A DNA stretch of 64,000 bases. Origin: Opitutales bacterium UBA5694. Lineage in GTDB: Bacteria > Verrucomicrobiota > Verrucomicrobiia > Opitutales > Opitutaceae. Within the stretch, counting starts at the first letter, position 1. Each line of letters begins with the position of its first letter. The stretch spans positions 62,001 through 126,000 of the forward strand of contig DIHO01000001.1 of the NCBI GenBank assembly GCA_002420185.1, read 5' to 3'. The notes beneath the pieces were generated by a model. That model saw only the letters and a list, made by a program, of their open reading frames with translations. It made no database searches and was not told the DNA's origin. The position numbers and the translations under genes are program-made. This document shows, piece after piece, positions 18,019 through 26,386 of this stretch.

Positions 18019-19290
18019 CTAAACCAAATATTGGTTCATACTCCGGTTGGCATTGGAAAACTGGTTTTGATCGATTCCCATCTGCTGGAGCATTGTAATG
18101 TATAGATCGCCTAGCAATGGCGCTTCGGAATCATCCCGGTCTATCGCAATATGAGACCCGTGCTTCAAGCTACCGCCGGCTAAAAATACAGGGAGATTCG
18201 CGTTTGAGTGGCGGCTAGAGTCACCCATGCCGGCACCCCAAAGAACTAAGGTTGAATCAAGTAGTGGCACGCCATTGGCATCCGTCTTCGCCTTCAGCTG
18301 GTCTAGGAAAAGCGACAGCAGGCGCATGTGTTCACTCTCGACCTTGATCAAGTCCGCTATAAGCCGAGGGTTGTTACCGTGATGCGAGAGGGCATGGTAA
18401 CCTGCTGAAAGGACCTCGCCATTGATCGTAAATACTTCACCCAATCCTGGCAGGAACATCGTAATCACTCGAGTCAAATCCGTTTCCAGAGCCAATGCCA
18501 TCAGATCGTACATGAGAGCCTGGTTTTCCAACATTAGAGTGGGGGCGATGGGATCGAATTTAGGGAGTTGATAATCAACCTGAGGTCTCGGTTCATTCAA
18601 GCCCTTCAATTGGCGCTCCATTCGATTTTCGAGATCGCGCACGGATTGGAAATACTCGTCCAGCTTAGTGCGGTCCTTGGCACTCACCGTGTTTTGCAGA
18701 TGCCTCGCCTCACCCGTCAATTTATCTAACGAACTTTTACCACTCTTAATCAAGTACTCCGTTCGCTCAACATCGTCCGGGAGCCCAAAGAGGGATTGAT
18801 AAACGACGCTGGGCCTTTCAATCATCGGCAGCGGGACCCCTTGCCGATTGTAAACCATCTTCTGACGAAAGCTGCCGCGCCCCGCGCTCAACTGAATTGA
18901 TGCGATACGGCTATTAGCTCCCAATTGCTCCGCTGCGATCTGGTCAAGCGTGACATCTCCAACATTTTTTCCGCAAAGGAAATTATCCCAGTTTTTGTGT
19001 CCGTTCCCAGACCGGTGATCCAATCCCGAGAAAAGCGTAAACTCCTCTCTGTGCCTCATCAAAGGCTTCAAGAGTGGAGTTGCACCAAAATTCGAACCCG
19101 TCTCACCCGGAAAAAACGAAGGAGTATGCAGACCGAGGTTGGCTCCAACACAAACGAGTCTTTTCGCCTTCCCTGTAGTGCCGAGAGTCTTTTGAACCGC
19201 AGAGGCTAATGGAACTGACTCCAAAGCCGGGAGGGCTAGGGTCATTCCAATCGATCTTAAAAAATGACGTCTCGAAAGGTTGAGCTTCAT
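18019..19290 (-). CDS. DUF1552 protein with Tat-like signal
   Basis: Exported protein of the DUF1552 family, 423 residues, function unknown, almost always encoded beside a DUF1592 cytochrome as here. The N-terminus LSRRHFLRSIGMTLALPALE has the twin-arginine pattern followed by a weakly hydrophobic core, implying folded export. Family features include GLDHRSGNGHKNWDNF, GVPLPMIERPSVVYQSLFG and LWGAGMGDSSRHSN, with the conserved His/Asp pairs of a metallophosphatase-like fold (related to DUF1501). It is the first gene of the two-gene unit, which is the reverse of the order I would expect in most relatives. Confidence 0.9.
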   Translation of the reverse strand: MKLNLSRRHFLRSIGMTLALPALESVPLASAVQKTLGTTGKAKRLVCVGANLGLHTPSFFPGETGSNFGATPLLKPLMRHREEFTLFSGLDHRSGNGHKNWDNFLCGKNVGDVTLDQIAAEQLGANSRIASIQLSAGRGSFRQKMVYNRQGVPLPMIERPSVVYQSLFGLPDDVERTEYLIKSGKSSLDKLTGEARHLQNTVSAKDRTKLDEYFQSVRDLENRMERQLKGLNEPRPQVDYQLPKFDPIAPTLMLENQALMYDLMALALETDLTRVITMFLPGLGEVFTINGEVLSAGYHALSHHGNNPRLIADLIKVESEHMRLLSLFLDQLKAKTDANGVPLLDSTLVLWGAGMGDSSRHSNANLPVFLAGGSLKHGSHIAIDRDDSEAPLLGDLYITMLQQMGIDQNQFSNANRSMNQYLV

Positions 19291-19433
19291 CGGATACTTA
19301 GATTTTTTGAGATAACAAAATTTATTTTAAAAACCCATAGTCTAGACTCAAATCCATTCAACCCAATTCCAATTGGATACTGTCATTACTATATCAATCA
19401 AGGCTCACGCTCCAATCAGTGAACTAACAGATG

Positions 19434-19925
19434 CTAGAAATTTCCGATTTCCACCTTCTGACCACGAACCGCATACAGATGACTGAAAAAACCGTTTTCC
19501 CAGGTCTCCTCGATCGATAGCCTGCCGTGGAGCGTAATGGGTACATTGTCCACCGCTAAAGCACCTGGACCAGACATTTTGACATATATGAACTCATTAT
19601 AGGAGGGCATAACCCCATAGCAGCAGGCCATGGTATTAGCGACCAAGAGGAACTCCTTCACGACCTGGCCGTCAGACTTAATCGGCATCATGTAGCCGGT
19701 TATCGAAATACTCTTCTTATCGAGCTTATACACCTCCTCCGGGAGGAAGCTCATGAGGTAGGCCTTATCCCCCCGAACCACTTTATCTCCCGATTCGGGT
19801 ACCTCCGGCTGATACTCGAACGCACTTAAATCAGCCAGGCTCAATTTAAGATCCTCAGCGAAAACGAGGGGAGTGATGATCCCACAAACCGAAAGTGCCA
19901 AAACAGTAAAAAGACCTCTTTTCAT
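19434..19925 (-). CDS. DUF3299 protein (exported)
   Basis: Small exported protein of the DUF3299 family, 163 residues. Residues 1-23 form a signal peptide ending VFA. The conserved segments SITGYMMPIKSDG and ANTMACCYGVMPSYNE, with an adjacent Cys pair, are the family hallmark and suggest a metal or thiol site. It is the last gene of the ATPase-permease-lipoprotein operon, 51 bases after the lipoprotein. DUF3299 proteins are known beside FtsX-like ABC systems that have been linked to metal (zinc) uptake in other bacteria; I recall this from the Vibrio zrg locus and could not check it here. Confidence 0.82.
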   Translation of the reverse strand: MKRGLFTVLALSVCGIITPLVFAEDLKLSLADLSAFEYQPEVPESGDKVVRGDKAYLMSFLPEEVYKLDKKSISITGYMMPIKSDGQVVKEFLLVANTMACCYGVMPSYNEFIYVKMSGPGALAVDNVPITLHGRLSIEETWENGFFSHLYAVRGQKVEIGNF

Positions 19926-19976
19926 AACAACCGTAGTCTCAACAACCTTAAGACTCTAGCGAGTTTTCCTTAGAAC

Positions 19977-20456
19977 TCAATGCTTGCCTTCCGGGAAGTT
20001 AAACTCGATTTGGGAAAACGGCTGGCTGAATACGACGATTTCATCGATTCGGACAGGAAAACGACTTTTGCCGCTTAAACCCTCCACTTCTGCCGTGAAC
20101 TGAGCGGTATCTCCTACGATTTCTCCTGTGGCTGAATTAGCTGTCGCCTGAAAAACGGCCGCTTTGCCATCCATCGTCACTTCGATCGCCTCTTGCTCGA
20201 TCCGCACAAATCGCTCCGCTCCGCCATCAAGGATGTAGAAGATCCACTCTCCCGGTCGCTCACCGGGTACCAGCTCAAGTTGAGCGATGTGGTTTCCCAG
20301 CATGACCAAGCTACCCCCATGAGGAGCCGCGTGGTAGTGCCCGCCACTTGAGTCTTCACTCGGTTCGCTCGGCTGGGAACATCCTGTCCCCAGAAGCAAT
20401 GATCCTAGTAGGGCAAACAATACACCCACATTCTTGATAGCTTTTTTGTTATTCAT
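19977..20456 (-). CDS. His-rich lipoprotein of a putative metal-handling operon
   Basis: Lipoprotein of 159 residues with lipobox LLLGTGC (Cys26). Directly after a short Ser/Glu linker comes a His cluster, GGHYHAAPHGGSL (His40, 42, 46), followed by LGNHIAQLELVPG, a pattern seen in small periplasmic metal-binding proteins of this phylum. The remainder is predicted beta-rich. Its ATG overlaps the permease stop by four bases, so it is translated with the transporter and is a good candidate for its metal-binding partner. I know no named family for it; the metal role is inference. Confidence 0.75.
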   Translation of the reverse strand: MNNKKAIKNVGVLFALLGSLLLGTGCSQPSEPSEDSSGGHYHAAPHGGSLVMLGNHIAQLELVPGERPGEWIFYILDGGAERFVRIEQEAIEVTMDGKAAVFQATANSATGEIVGDTAQFTAEVEGLSGKSRFPVRIDEIVVFSQPFSQIEFNFPEGKH

Positions 20457-21655
20457 GATAGATTCTTAGACACATCTGTGCGATAAGCCTTTAAAGACGG
20501 TAGCAAACCCGAAAAAACTCCGATACCCAGCATTCCCATAGGAGCCCAAATCATAGCCGAGTTGTAAGTAAAAGGACTCAACAAGACTCCAGTTTCCCGT
20601 TGCACTACTTCACCAATTGAGAATCCAAGAACCAAATACACCACAAATCCGGCCACCACCCCTGCCAAGGTCATTCCAACCGCTTCGAGTAGTGTTATTG
20701 TAAATACCGTAAAACGCTTAGCACCCAATGCTCTTAGCACGGCGATGTCTCGCTTACGCTCGTTCATCGCATTATGGAGAATTGCGAGGATAGAGCCTCC
20801 AGCGATAATCGCAACGAGCACGGCTACGGCTTGTAGGATCTTGTCGAACCAACTGATCTTGTCGAAAAATTGAACGATAGTGCGATTTGCCGGCCATGCC
20901 AAAGTCAAGCGATTGCCTTGCTTATTATAGAGCATGTCCAACTGGAAGCCCGCCATATTCGCACCTTGCTTAAACTTCAGCAATGCCGCGCTTATGTCAG
21001 TAGCTGCGCTAGGGTCGTGGCCACTCATCGTCTGGATTCCACTAATCGGTATCCAAATAACTTTGTCTGCTGGGGTACCGGTCGGCTTAAGAATTCCGGT
21101 CACGGTATAGATCTCCTCGTGTTTCGCACTCTCATTATAGATCAACCCATGATAAGGATGAAAGGTATCCCCCACTTTCATCCCCAATCGGCGGGCTACC
21201 AAATTGCCGACAACCGCATTCATCGACTTTTCTTCAAAGAGCGCTCCCCCTTCCTCTACCTCGAAATGACGATCCTCGGCATAGCTGTGTTTCGACAGGT
21301 AGTCAGAAACGGTACCCACTAACCGATATCCACGATAGTTATCACCTACTGCGATAGGGTAGGCTGCTTCGATCGCGGGATATTTACCTACCTGCTCAAA
21401 GTCCTTCCACTTCATCAAGCCCGGTGATTCGTCGAGGTGGTAGAGGGCGTTCAGTACAATTTGCAGTTTCGAGCCGCGTGGACCCAGTACCGCATCAAAA
21501 CCGCCATTCGCCCCAGCAAAGGATTGTTCCGCCTCTTTCTTAAATGCCCAAACCAGCATCAACAAACTGCATGCCAGCGCGACCGCCAGAATAGTGATAA
21601 TACTAGAAACTCGGCGCTCCCGCACGCCCCTAAATGCCATCGCAACCGGTCTCAT
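20453..21655 (-). CDS. FtsX/MacB-type ABC permease
   Basis: Inner-membrane permease of the type VII ABC class, 400 residues. One N-terminal helix (SSIITILAVALACSLLMLVW) is followed by a periplasmic MacB-like core of about 220 residues, then three C-terminal helices around 280-300, 325-350 and 370-390, the FtsX arrangement. The cytosolic loop RKRDIAVLRALGAKRFTVF is the coupling region for the ATPase. It overlaps both neighbours by four bases. Such permeases move substrate between periplasm and membrane rather than forming a classical import channel, so lipid, peptide or metal-chaperone roles are all possible. Confidence 0.9.
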   Translation of the reverse strand: MRPVAMAFRGVRERRVSSIITILAVALACSLLMLVWAFKKEAEQSFAGANGGFDAVLGPRGSKLQIVLNALYHLDESPGLMKWKDFEQVGKYPAIEAAYPIAVGDNYRGYRLVGTVSDYLSKHSYAEDRHFEVEEGGALFEEKSMNAVVGNLVARRLGMKVGDTFHPYHGLIYNESAKHEEIYTVTGILKPTGTPADKVIWIPISGIQTMSGHDPSAATDISAALLKFKQGANMAGFQLDMLYNKQGNRLTLAWPANRTIVQFFDKISWFDKILQAVAVLVAIIAGGSILAILHNAMNERKRDIAVLRALGAKRFTVFTITLLEAVGMTLAGVVAGFVVYLVLGFSIGEVVQRETGVLLSPFTYNSAMIWAPMGMLGIGVFSGLLPSLKAYRTDVSKNLS

Positions 21656-22347
21656 TCAATACCACCCCCTTTGCTGCTCAAACAGGCGGCTTGGTTCAAT
21701 TCCGCCAAATCAACGACTCGCCCGAATTTCGATAACAATTGAGAATCGTGGCTAACGAAAAGCAGGGCCGCACCATTTTCCCGGCAAAGTGATTGAATGA
21801 GTTCCAGAGCTATTGCGGCATTGGTCGGGTCCAAATTCCCTGTAGGCTCATCCGCTAAGACTAGTTTCGGCCGATTCGCCAAGGCACGTGCGATCGCGAC
21901 TCGTTGCTTCTGGCCCTGCGAAAGCTGGTCGGGGCGGTAATTCTGCCGATTTGCAAGACCGACACGGGCAAGAAGCTGGAGGGCATACTCACGATCCGCA
22001 CCTTCTCCAAAACTCATGCCCAACTCTACATTCTCCAGGCAGGAATATCCATTGAGTAGATTGAAGTCCTGAAATACATAGCCCAATGAACGCGCCCGAT
22101 GGGTATCTCGGGCAGACTCAGAGAGGGAACTAACATTTTCGCCGCTCAATAGGATCTCTCCCGAGTCCGCAACCACGATTCCTGCAATCAGATTCAACAA
22201 GGTAGACTTTCCCGAGCCACTCTCCCCCTGGAGCAATACCTGCTCTCCCGGTTGCAGTTCAAACGCTATGACGTTTACAACGTCGACACGGCCTCCCCAT
22301 TCAGAAGGGTAACCTTTAACTAAACCGCGTATTGAGAGAAGGGCCAT
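21652..22347 (-). CDS. LolD/MacB-type ABC ATPase
   Basis: ATP-binding partner of the FtsX-like permease, 231 residues. Walker A is GESGSGKSTLLN, the signature is QLSQGQKQRVAIARALA, and Walker B is LVLADEPTGNLD with LLFVSHD as the H-loop. This set is the standard LolD/MacB signature. It is the first gene of a four-gene minus-strand operon (ATPase, permease, His-rich lipoprotein, DUF3299), with four-base overlaps between the first three. The promoter must lie in the 123-base gap before the small Cys-rich gene on the other strand. Confidence 0.93.
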   Translation of the reverse strand: MALLSIRGLVKGYPSEWGGRVDVVNVIAFELQPGEQVLLQGESGSGKSTLLNLIAGIVVADSGEILLSGENVSSLSESARDTHRARSLGYVFQDFNLLNGYSCLENVELGMSFGEGADREYALQLLARVGLANRQNYRPDQLSQGQKQRVAIARALANRPKLVLADEPTGNLDPTNAAIALELIQSLCRENGAALLFVSHDSQLLSKFGRVVDLAELNQAACLSSKGGGIE

Positions 22348-22470
22348 TTCCTAACAAGAACGAATAAGCTGATCCTTTCCCTGTCGATTTCAAGCCTGTA
22401 CGGGTTTGCGGATATAACTCTTTTCTCCAATTTCTAATAAATATCACTACGGCTGGTCAATTCCCATCCC

Positions 22471-22638
22471 ATGAAAGAATCCGATAGCGACACTGTGCCC
22501 GCTGCCGATCAGAAGTGCCAAAGTTGCGGTGCCCAAACCGAGAACCATCCGAATTTCGCTAGAATCTGTGATGAGTACTGCAGCATCTACGGGTGTTGTT
22601 GCAATGAATGGGAAGACGCGGACAGCTCCAACGACTAG
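22471..22638 (+). CDS. Small Cys-rich protein (55 aa), hypothetical
   Basis: A short frame from ATG to TAG encoding 55 residues, among them seven Cys in a spaced pattern: CQSCG near residue 16, then CDEYCSIYGCCC near 33-44, between acidic ends. The pattern suggests a zinc- or metal-binding mini-protein. It lies upstream of the metal-type ABC operon on the opposite strand and just ahead of a broken thioredoxin-like gene. The family is not recognised. The Cys density argues against chance, but expression is unproven. Confidence 0.5.
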   Translation: MKESDSDTVPAADQKCQSCGAQTENHPNFARICDEYCSIYGCCCNEWEDADSSND

Positions 22639-22684
22639 CTACGCAGCCACGATTGCTCTCCAAACGTTAATTTTCCAAACAGCG

Positions 22685-23119
22685 ATGAGCCAGAAGAGGA
22701 AATCTACCTTCTGCTCAATCGTTATCTAAGCCATAATTGCGCTCGCAGCCTACCTTCTAAATCTAGAATACCAAACCTATTCAGAGCAAAAAGCCTTTGA
22801 TTCGATCGGTCTTGAAGTCCTCGCTTTCCAGCGTGTACTAGTCGAATTCAGTCAAACAGGGAAGCCCGTGCTATCCGACCTTTCGGCTATCTGGTGTCCC
22901 TCTTTTCGCCGACTCCATACGGAAGTCCTCACCAATAAGATGGTAAGGTCAAAGACCGTAAGTGACTATGTTTTCGCTCGAATCGAATGTGAAAGCGATG
23001 AGGGTGCTGAATTCATGGAAACGTACCAATTTCCCGGATTTCCCAGCCTCCTTCTACCAGTCGGCCAAGTAAACAAGCTCAAGAATCTGCTCCGTATCTT
23101 CTCCCCAAGGAGTTCTTGA
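22685..23119 (+). pseudogene. Membrane-anchored thioredoxin-like gene with early stop
   Basis: From ATG 22685 the frame reads MSQKRKSTFCSIVI, then TAA at 22727-22729, then AIIALAAYLLN and onward without another stop to TGA at 23117. Ignoring the stop, it gives a 144-residue protein: basic start, membrane anchor, and a thioredoxin fold (GKPVLSDLSAIWCPSFRRLH, then FPGFPSLLLP with the cis-Pro). The active site reads WCPSF where the family has WCPSC, so the second Cys is lost as well. The next usable start, GTG 22868, would leave out the first strand. A single nonsense change plus loss of the redox Cys points to decay. Confidence 0.65.
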
Positions 23120-23290
23120 CGGCCCTTTAAACGTTTGTCCAATTGCCCGCGAGCCGCGAGGAACCCATGATAAGTTTAACTCTTACCACATTCTTCACAT
23201 TTGGGTGATCACAATCACGCTATGGTTCGACAATTGACCAAAAACAACATTCACTACCAACATGATACTGCGGGAACCTTATCTAACATC

Positions 23291-24481
23291 ATGCGACGAT
23301 TCGCAAAAATACTGATCTCCACCCTTCTCGTCGGGTCTTTTCCGTCGTCGGCAGATTTCGAACCTTTTCCGCCGACTCCAGAAGGGCAACCGTATTCCAA
23401 CAAAATCGCTTTTCAGGCACTTTCAAATTACGCGGACCTCGCTTGGGAGATGTATTCCGATTCTGTTAGAGAGTTGATTCGCTTCAACATGGCGGTCTAC
23501 GCTTTTCGCAAGGACCCTGGTATTGATACATTTGAAAATGCGAAACGACTTTGGGTCGAGGCGCGCAAAAGCTATGGCCGTACCGAAGCATTCCGTTTTT
23601 CGGAGACACCAATCGACGAACTAGAGCTTGAGATACTTATAAATGCTTGGCCTGTCGACGGGTCTTATATCGACTATACCCGAGATGATCCAAATTCCGG
23701 GATTGTCAACCAACCCGACAATTATCCGAAAATCAACAGCGTGGTGCTTCCCAGATTGAACGAAAAAGGAGGTGAGGCAAATATATCTACAGGATGGCAT
23801 GTGATCGAGTTTCTTCTTTGGGGTCAGGATTTTAATGATGCCGGTCCGGGTACACGCTCATGGACTGACTACACTACAGGCAATAACGCAGATCGCCGTA
23901 TGAAGTATTTGGTTACAGCAACTGAAATCCTTCGTAGCCATCTAGTCCTTATTTCGGACGAGTGGAGCCCCTTCAACTATGATGGGCATCCTGGGGAATT
24001 CTTCTTGAGGCACCCCCCTCGAATCATTCGAACTGCTATGCGAGGTATCGCATATCTCGCAGGAAGGGAAATCGCTAGTGAACGCCTGACGGCTGCACAA
24101 CGCAGCCGATCCCAGGAGGGCGAGCGTTCCTGCTTTAGTGACACCACTCACAATGATCTGGTCGCAAACATGGAAGGGCTGGAATCTGTACTATTCGGCA
24201 AATACACAAGTTCCTCGGGGAAAGTGACCATCGCTGAAAAGGGAATCATAGATATCATCGCTTCTGCTGACACGACCTTGGCGGGGACAATCGAATCCCA
24301 ATTTTATATTGCCAAAGAATACATTGAAACCATTCCTGCACCCTTCGACCAAGCGATCGTTGCACCAGAAGAAAGCCAAGAGTATCAATCCATTCCAAAA
24401 GCCGTCGAGGCGCTCTGGGAGTTCGTCTACTTGATGTCAGATGCCGAGGAAGTCATGGGCCTCGACTTAAGGATTCGATGA
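23291..24481 (+). CDS. Imelysin-family (IrpA-like) protein
   Basis: Exported imelysin-like protein, 396 residues, of the family tied to iron acquisition in other bacteria. From the ATG at 23291 there is a signal peptide (MRRFAKILISTLLVG, cut near SSA-D). The family motif GxHxxE is present as GWHVIEFLLWGQD (Gly168, His170, Glu173), and EKGGEANISTGWH is typical of the group. An upstream in-frame start at 23201 would place about 30 polar residues before the signal, so it is rejected. Its stop overlaps the start of a DUF1111 gene by four bases, the usual partner, but that partner is a pseudogene. Confidence 0.92.
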   Translation: MRRFAKILISTLLVGSFPSSADFEPFPPTPEGQPYSNKIAFQALSNYADLAWEMYSDSVRELIRFNMAVYAFRKDPGIDTFENAKRLWVEARKSYGRTEAFRFSETPIDELELEILINAWPVDGSYIDYTRDDPNSGIVNQPDNYPKINSVVLPRLNEKGGEANISTGWHVIEFLLWGQDFNDAGPGTRSWTDYTTGNNADRRMKYLVTATEILRSHLVLISDEWSPFNYDGHPGEFFLRHPPRIIRTAMRGIAYLAGREIASERLTAAQRSRSQEGERSCFSDTTHNDLVANMEGLESVLFGKYTSSSGKVTIAEKGIIDIIASADTTLAGTIESQFYIAKEYIETIPAPFDQAIVAPEESQEYQSIPKAVEALWEFVYLMSDAEEVMGLDLRIR

Positions 24482-25818
24482 TAGCCGATTCAATCCTTTG
24501 CCTAATAGCTGCGACACTTATCATGACACCTGTATATGCGGACCACCGACTGCCTGGGGGCCCACAACTTTGTTTGAAATATCTCGTGAAGAATTCACGC
24601 AACCCCTTGAAAATTTTGACCCTAAGTCCCTGACAAATTTCTTTTCTGGTGATACTTTATTCAATACAATTGGGTAAATGCTTCGACCATCGTGACGAGT
24701 CGAAATGGACTCGAACCTCTTTTTTAATACACGATCTTGTTCAGCATGCCACTTTAAGCATAGAAGGGGGAACCCACCCGCCACCGGAGAAATTCCGAAT
24801 GGACTATAAATCATAATCAGCTCCACTGGAGACCAAGCTAATGAAGCCCCCTTCCCTCATCCCGTTTGCGGAAATCAAATAAGGGTGCGTTCTTTTCCGA
24901 GCACTAACCCTGGGGCAGAGGTTCTGGTTTCATACAAAGAGATTGTCGGCAGCTACCCAGATGGAATTGCATTTCGTATCCAAAAACCAAACTACTCATT
25001 TAAATAGCCCGGATATAGACTGCTGGATGATTTTCACTATTCCTCCGGTGTCGTGCCGAGTGTTTTGGATTAGAGCTACTCGACTCGATTCCCAATGAGA
25101 TTCTACTATGACAATTCGATCCAAACGACGCCGAGGACGATGGAATATCAGGACGGCTAAACTGGGCATGGAGCACTAGTCAAACCACCAAATCTCTTGG
25201 TAAGTTTGTTTGGAAGGCAAGCAAAGCAAACTTACTGGACCAAACTACCACCACCTTCCAAGGCGATATCGGGGTCACCTCCGATCTCTTTGCTTCGGAG
25301 AACCACACGGATTAGCAGACTGCACTCGCAGATTCACTAGGCGGAGGAAACCTGAGATAGACAAGCTAGATTTAGAGGACGTCGTTTTTTACCTTCAGTC
25401 ACTAGCTCCTCCACCAAGTCGTCTTGAAACCGAAGCCGATCACAAGAAAGGGTTTGAGCTTTTTACAGAGACTAAATGTAAAAACTGCCGCACACCCTAG
25501 TTTAAGACAGCGAAACAAGCCCTCATACCCGCTCTGTCCGGACAAACCATTCACCCCTATACCAATCCTCTTCTCCATAATATGCGAAACGGCTTGGCAG
25601 ACAACCGTCCCGATTTTGAGGCCAAAGGAAAAGAATGGCGAACACCTTCCTTATGAGGTATCGGACTGACACCCAAGGTGAATGGCCACACAAGATTACT
25701 TCCCTACGGGCCTGCGAGAAATATTAGAGAGGCAATCCTTCGGCATGGAGGTGAAAGCGAGAAAAGCAAGCTGCTCTTTACGTTACTGAATGAGCAAGCT
25801 CGAGCTGGTTGGAATTAA
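24478..25818 (+). pseudogene. DUF1111 di-heme oxidoreductase, decayed
   Basis: Pieces in all three frames rebuild a complete DUF1111 protein (di-heme, peroxidase-like; often called thiol oxidoreductase). ATG 24478 starts a signal peptide ending PVYA, then DHRLPGG. After a frameshift come TTLFEISREEFTQPL; NASTIVTSRNGL; LFNTRSCSACHFK (first haem); YKEIVGSYPDGIAFRI; DDGISGRLNWAWS; FQGDIGVTSDLFASEN; then near 25430-25500 GFELFTETKCKNC with CRTP where the second haem CxxCH would be; ALSGQTIHPYTNPLLHNMRN; and HTRLLPYGPARNIREAILRH before TAA at 25816. Many frameshifts and stops are present. The gene overlapped the imelysin stop (ATGA), so they were once one operon. Confidence 0.85.
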
Positions 25819-25895
25819 TTTGTTTAATCGTTGTAAATAAAACTTACGTAAGCTTAAGGCAGCAAGGCTAATTGGATGGTCGCATCCCAAAATAG

Positions 25896-26276
25896 TCAGC
25901 CATTAGAGCCTCCCCTGTCGTCCAACAATTTCTTTAACCCATCGATATCCGATTCAGACAACTCCTCATTTTCAATGAAATGGAGAATCATCGGGGCAAC
26001 CTGACCTCGAAAGACTTTGGAAAGGAATTGGCTCCCTTCAAAACGCCTGCATTCCTTTTCCGTATAAAAGGTGCTGTACACATTGGCTCGACCGACTCGT
26101 TTGGAAGTAATGACCCCCTTTGTTTCGAGTCGAACGAGAAAAGTGTTCACGGTTTTCTGTTTCCATTGATCGTGTGGCAATCGGGCAAGTACCTCAACCG
26201 CTGTCATCGGCTGATGATCCCAGAGAGCTTTCATCACTTCCCATTCGGAGTCTGATATTCTTGGGGCGTCGGGCAT
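25896..26276 (-). CDS. BlaI/MecI/CopY-family repressor
   Basis: Winged-helix transcriptional repressor of the penicillinase-repressor family, 126 residues from the ATG at 26276. The family start ISDSEWEVMKALWDHQPMTA is followed by the recognition helix region KQKTVNTFLVRLETKGVIT and a C-terminal dimerisation helix. Start 26276 is chosen over an upstream GTG/ATT-type extension because DAPRISDSE is the normal N-terminus. The usual partner, a BlaR1-type sensor protease, is not adjacent: on one side lies the DUF1111 pseudogene, on the other pntB. The target genes are unknown. Confidence 0.9.
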   Translation of the reverse strand: MPDAPRISDSEWEVMKALWDHQPMTAVEVLARLPHDQWKQKTVNTFLVRLETKGVITSKRVGRANVYSTFYTEKECRRFEGSQFLSKVFRGQVAPMILHFIENEELSESDIDGLKKLLDDRGGSNG

Positions 26277-26386
26277 AACAAAAGAAGGTAGACCAGAATT
26301 GACTACGGTTGTAATCAATTTTCAAGTGTGAACACAAAGATACCTCAAGCCCCCGCCCAAAGGCTAACTCGACCTTGACGGAAAAC

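Noticed and set aside
25896..26276. BlaI repressor as part of a beta-lactam resistance locus
   Set aside because: No BlaR1 sensor or beta-lactamase gene is adjacent; the repressor stands alone.
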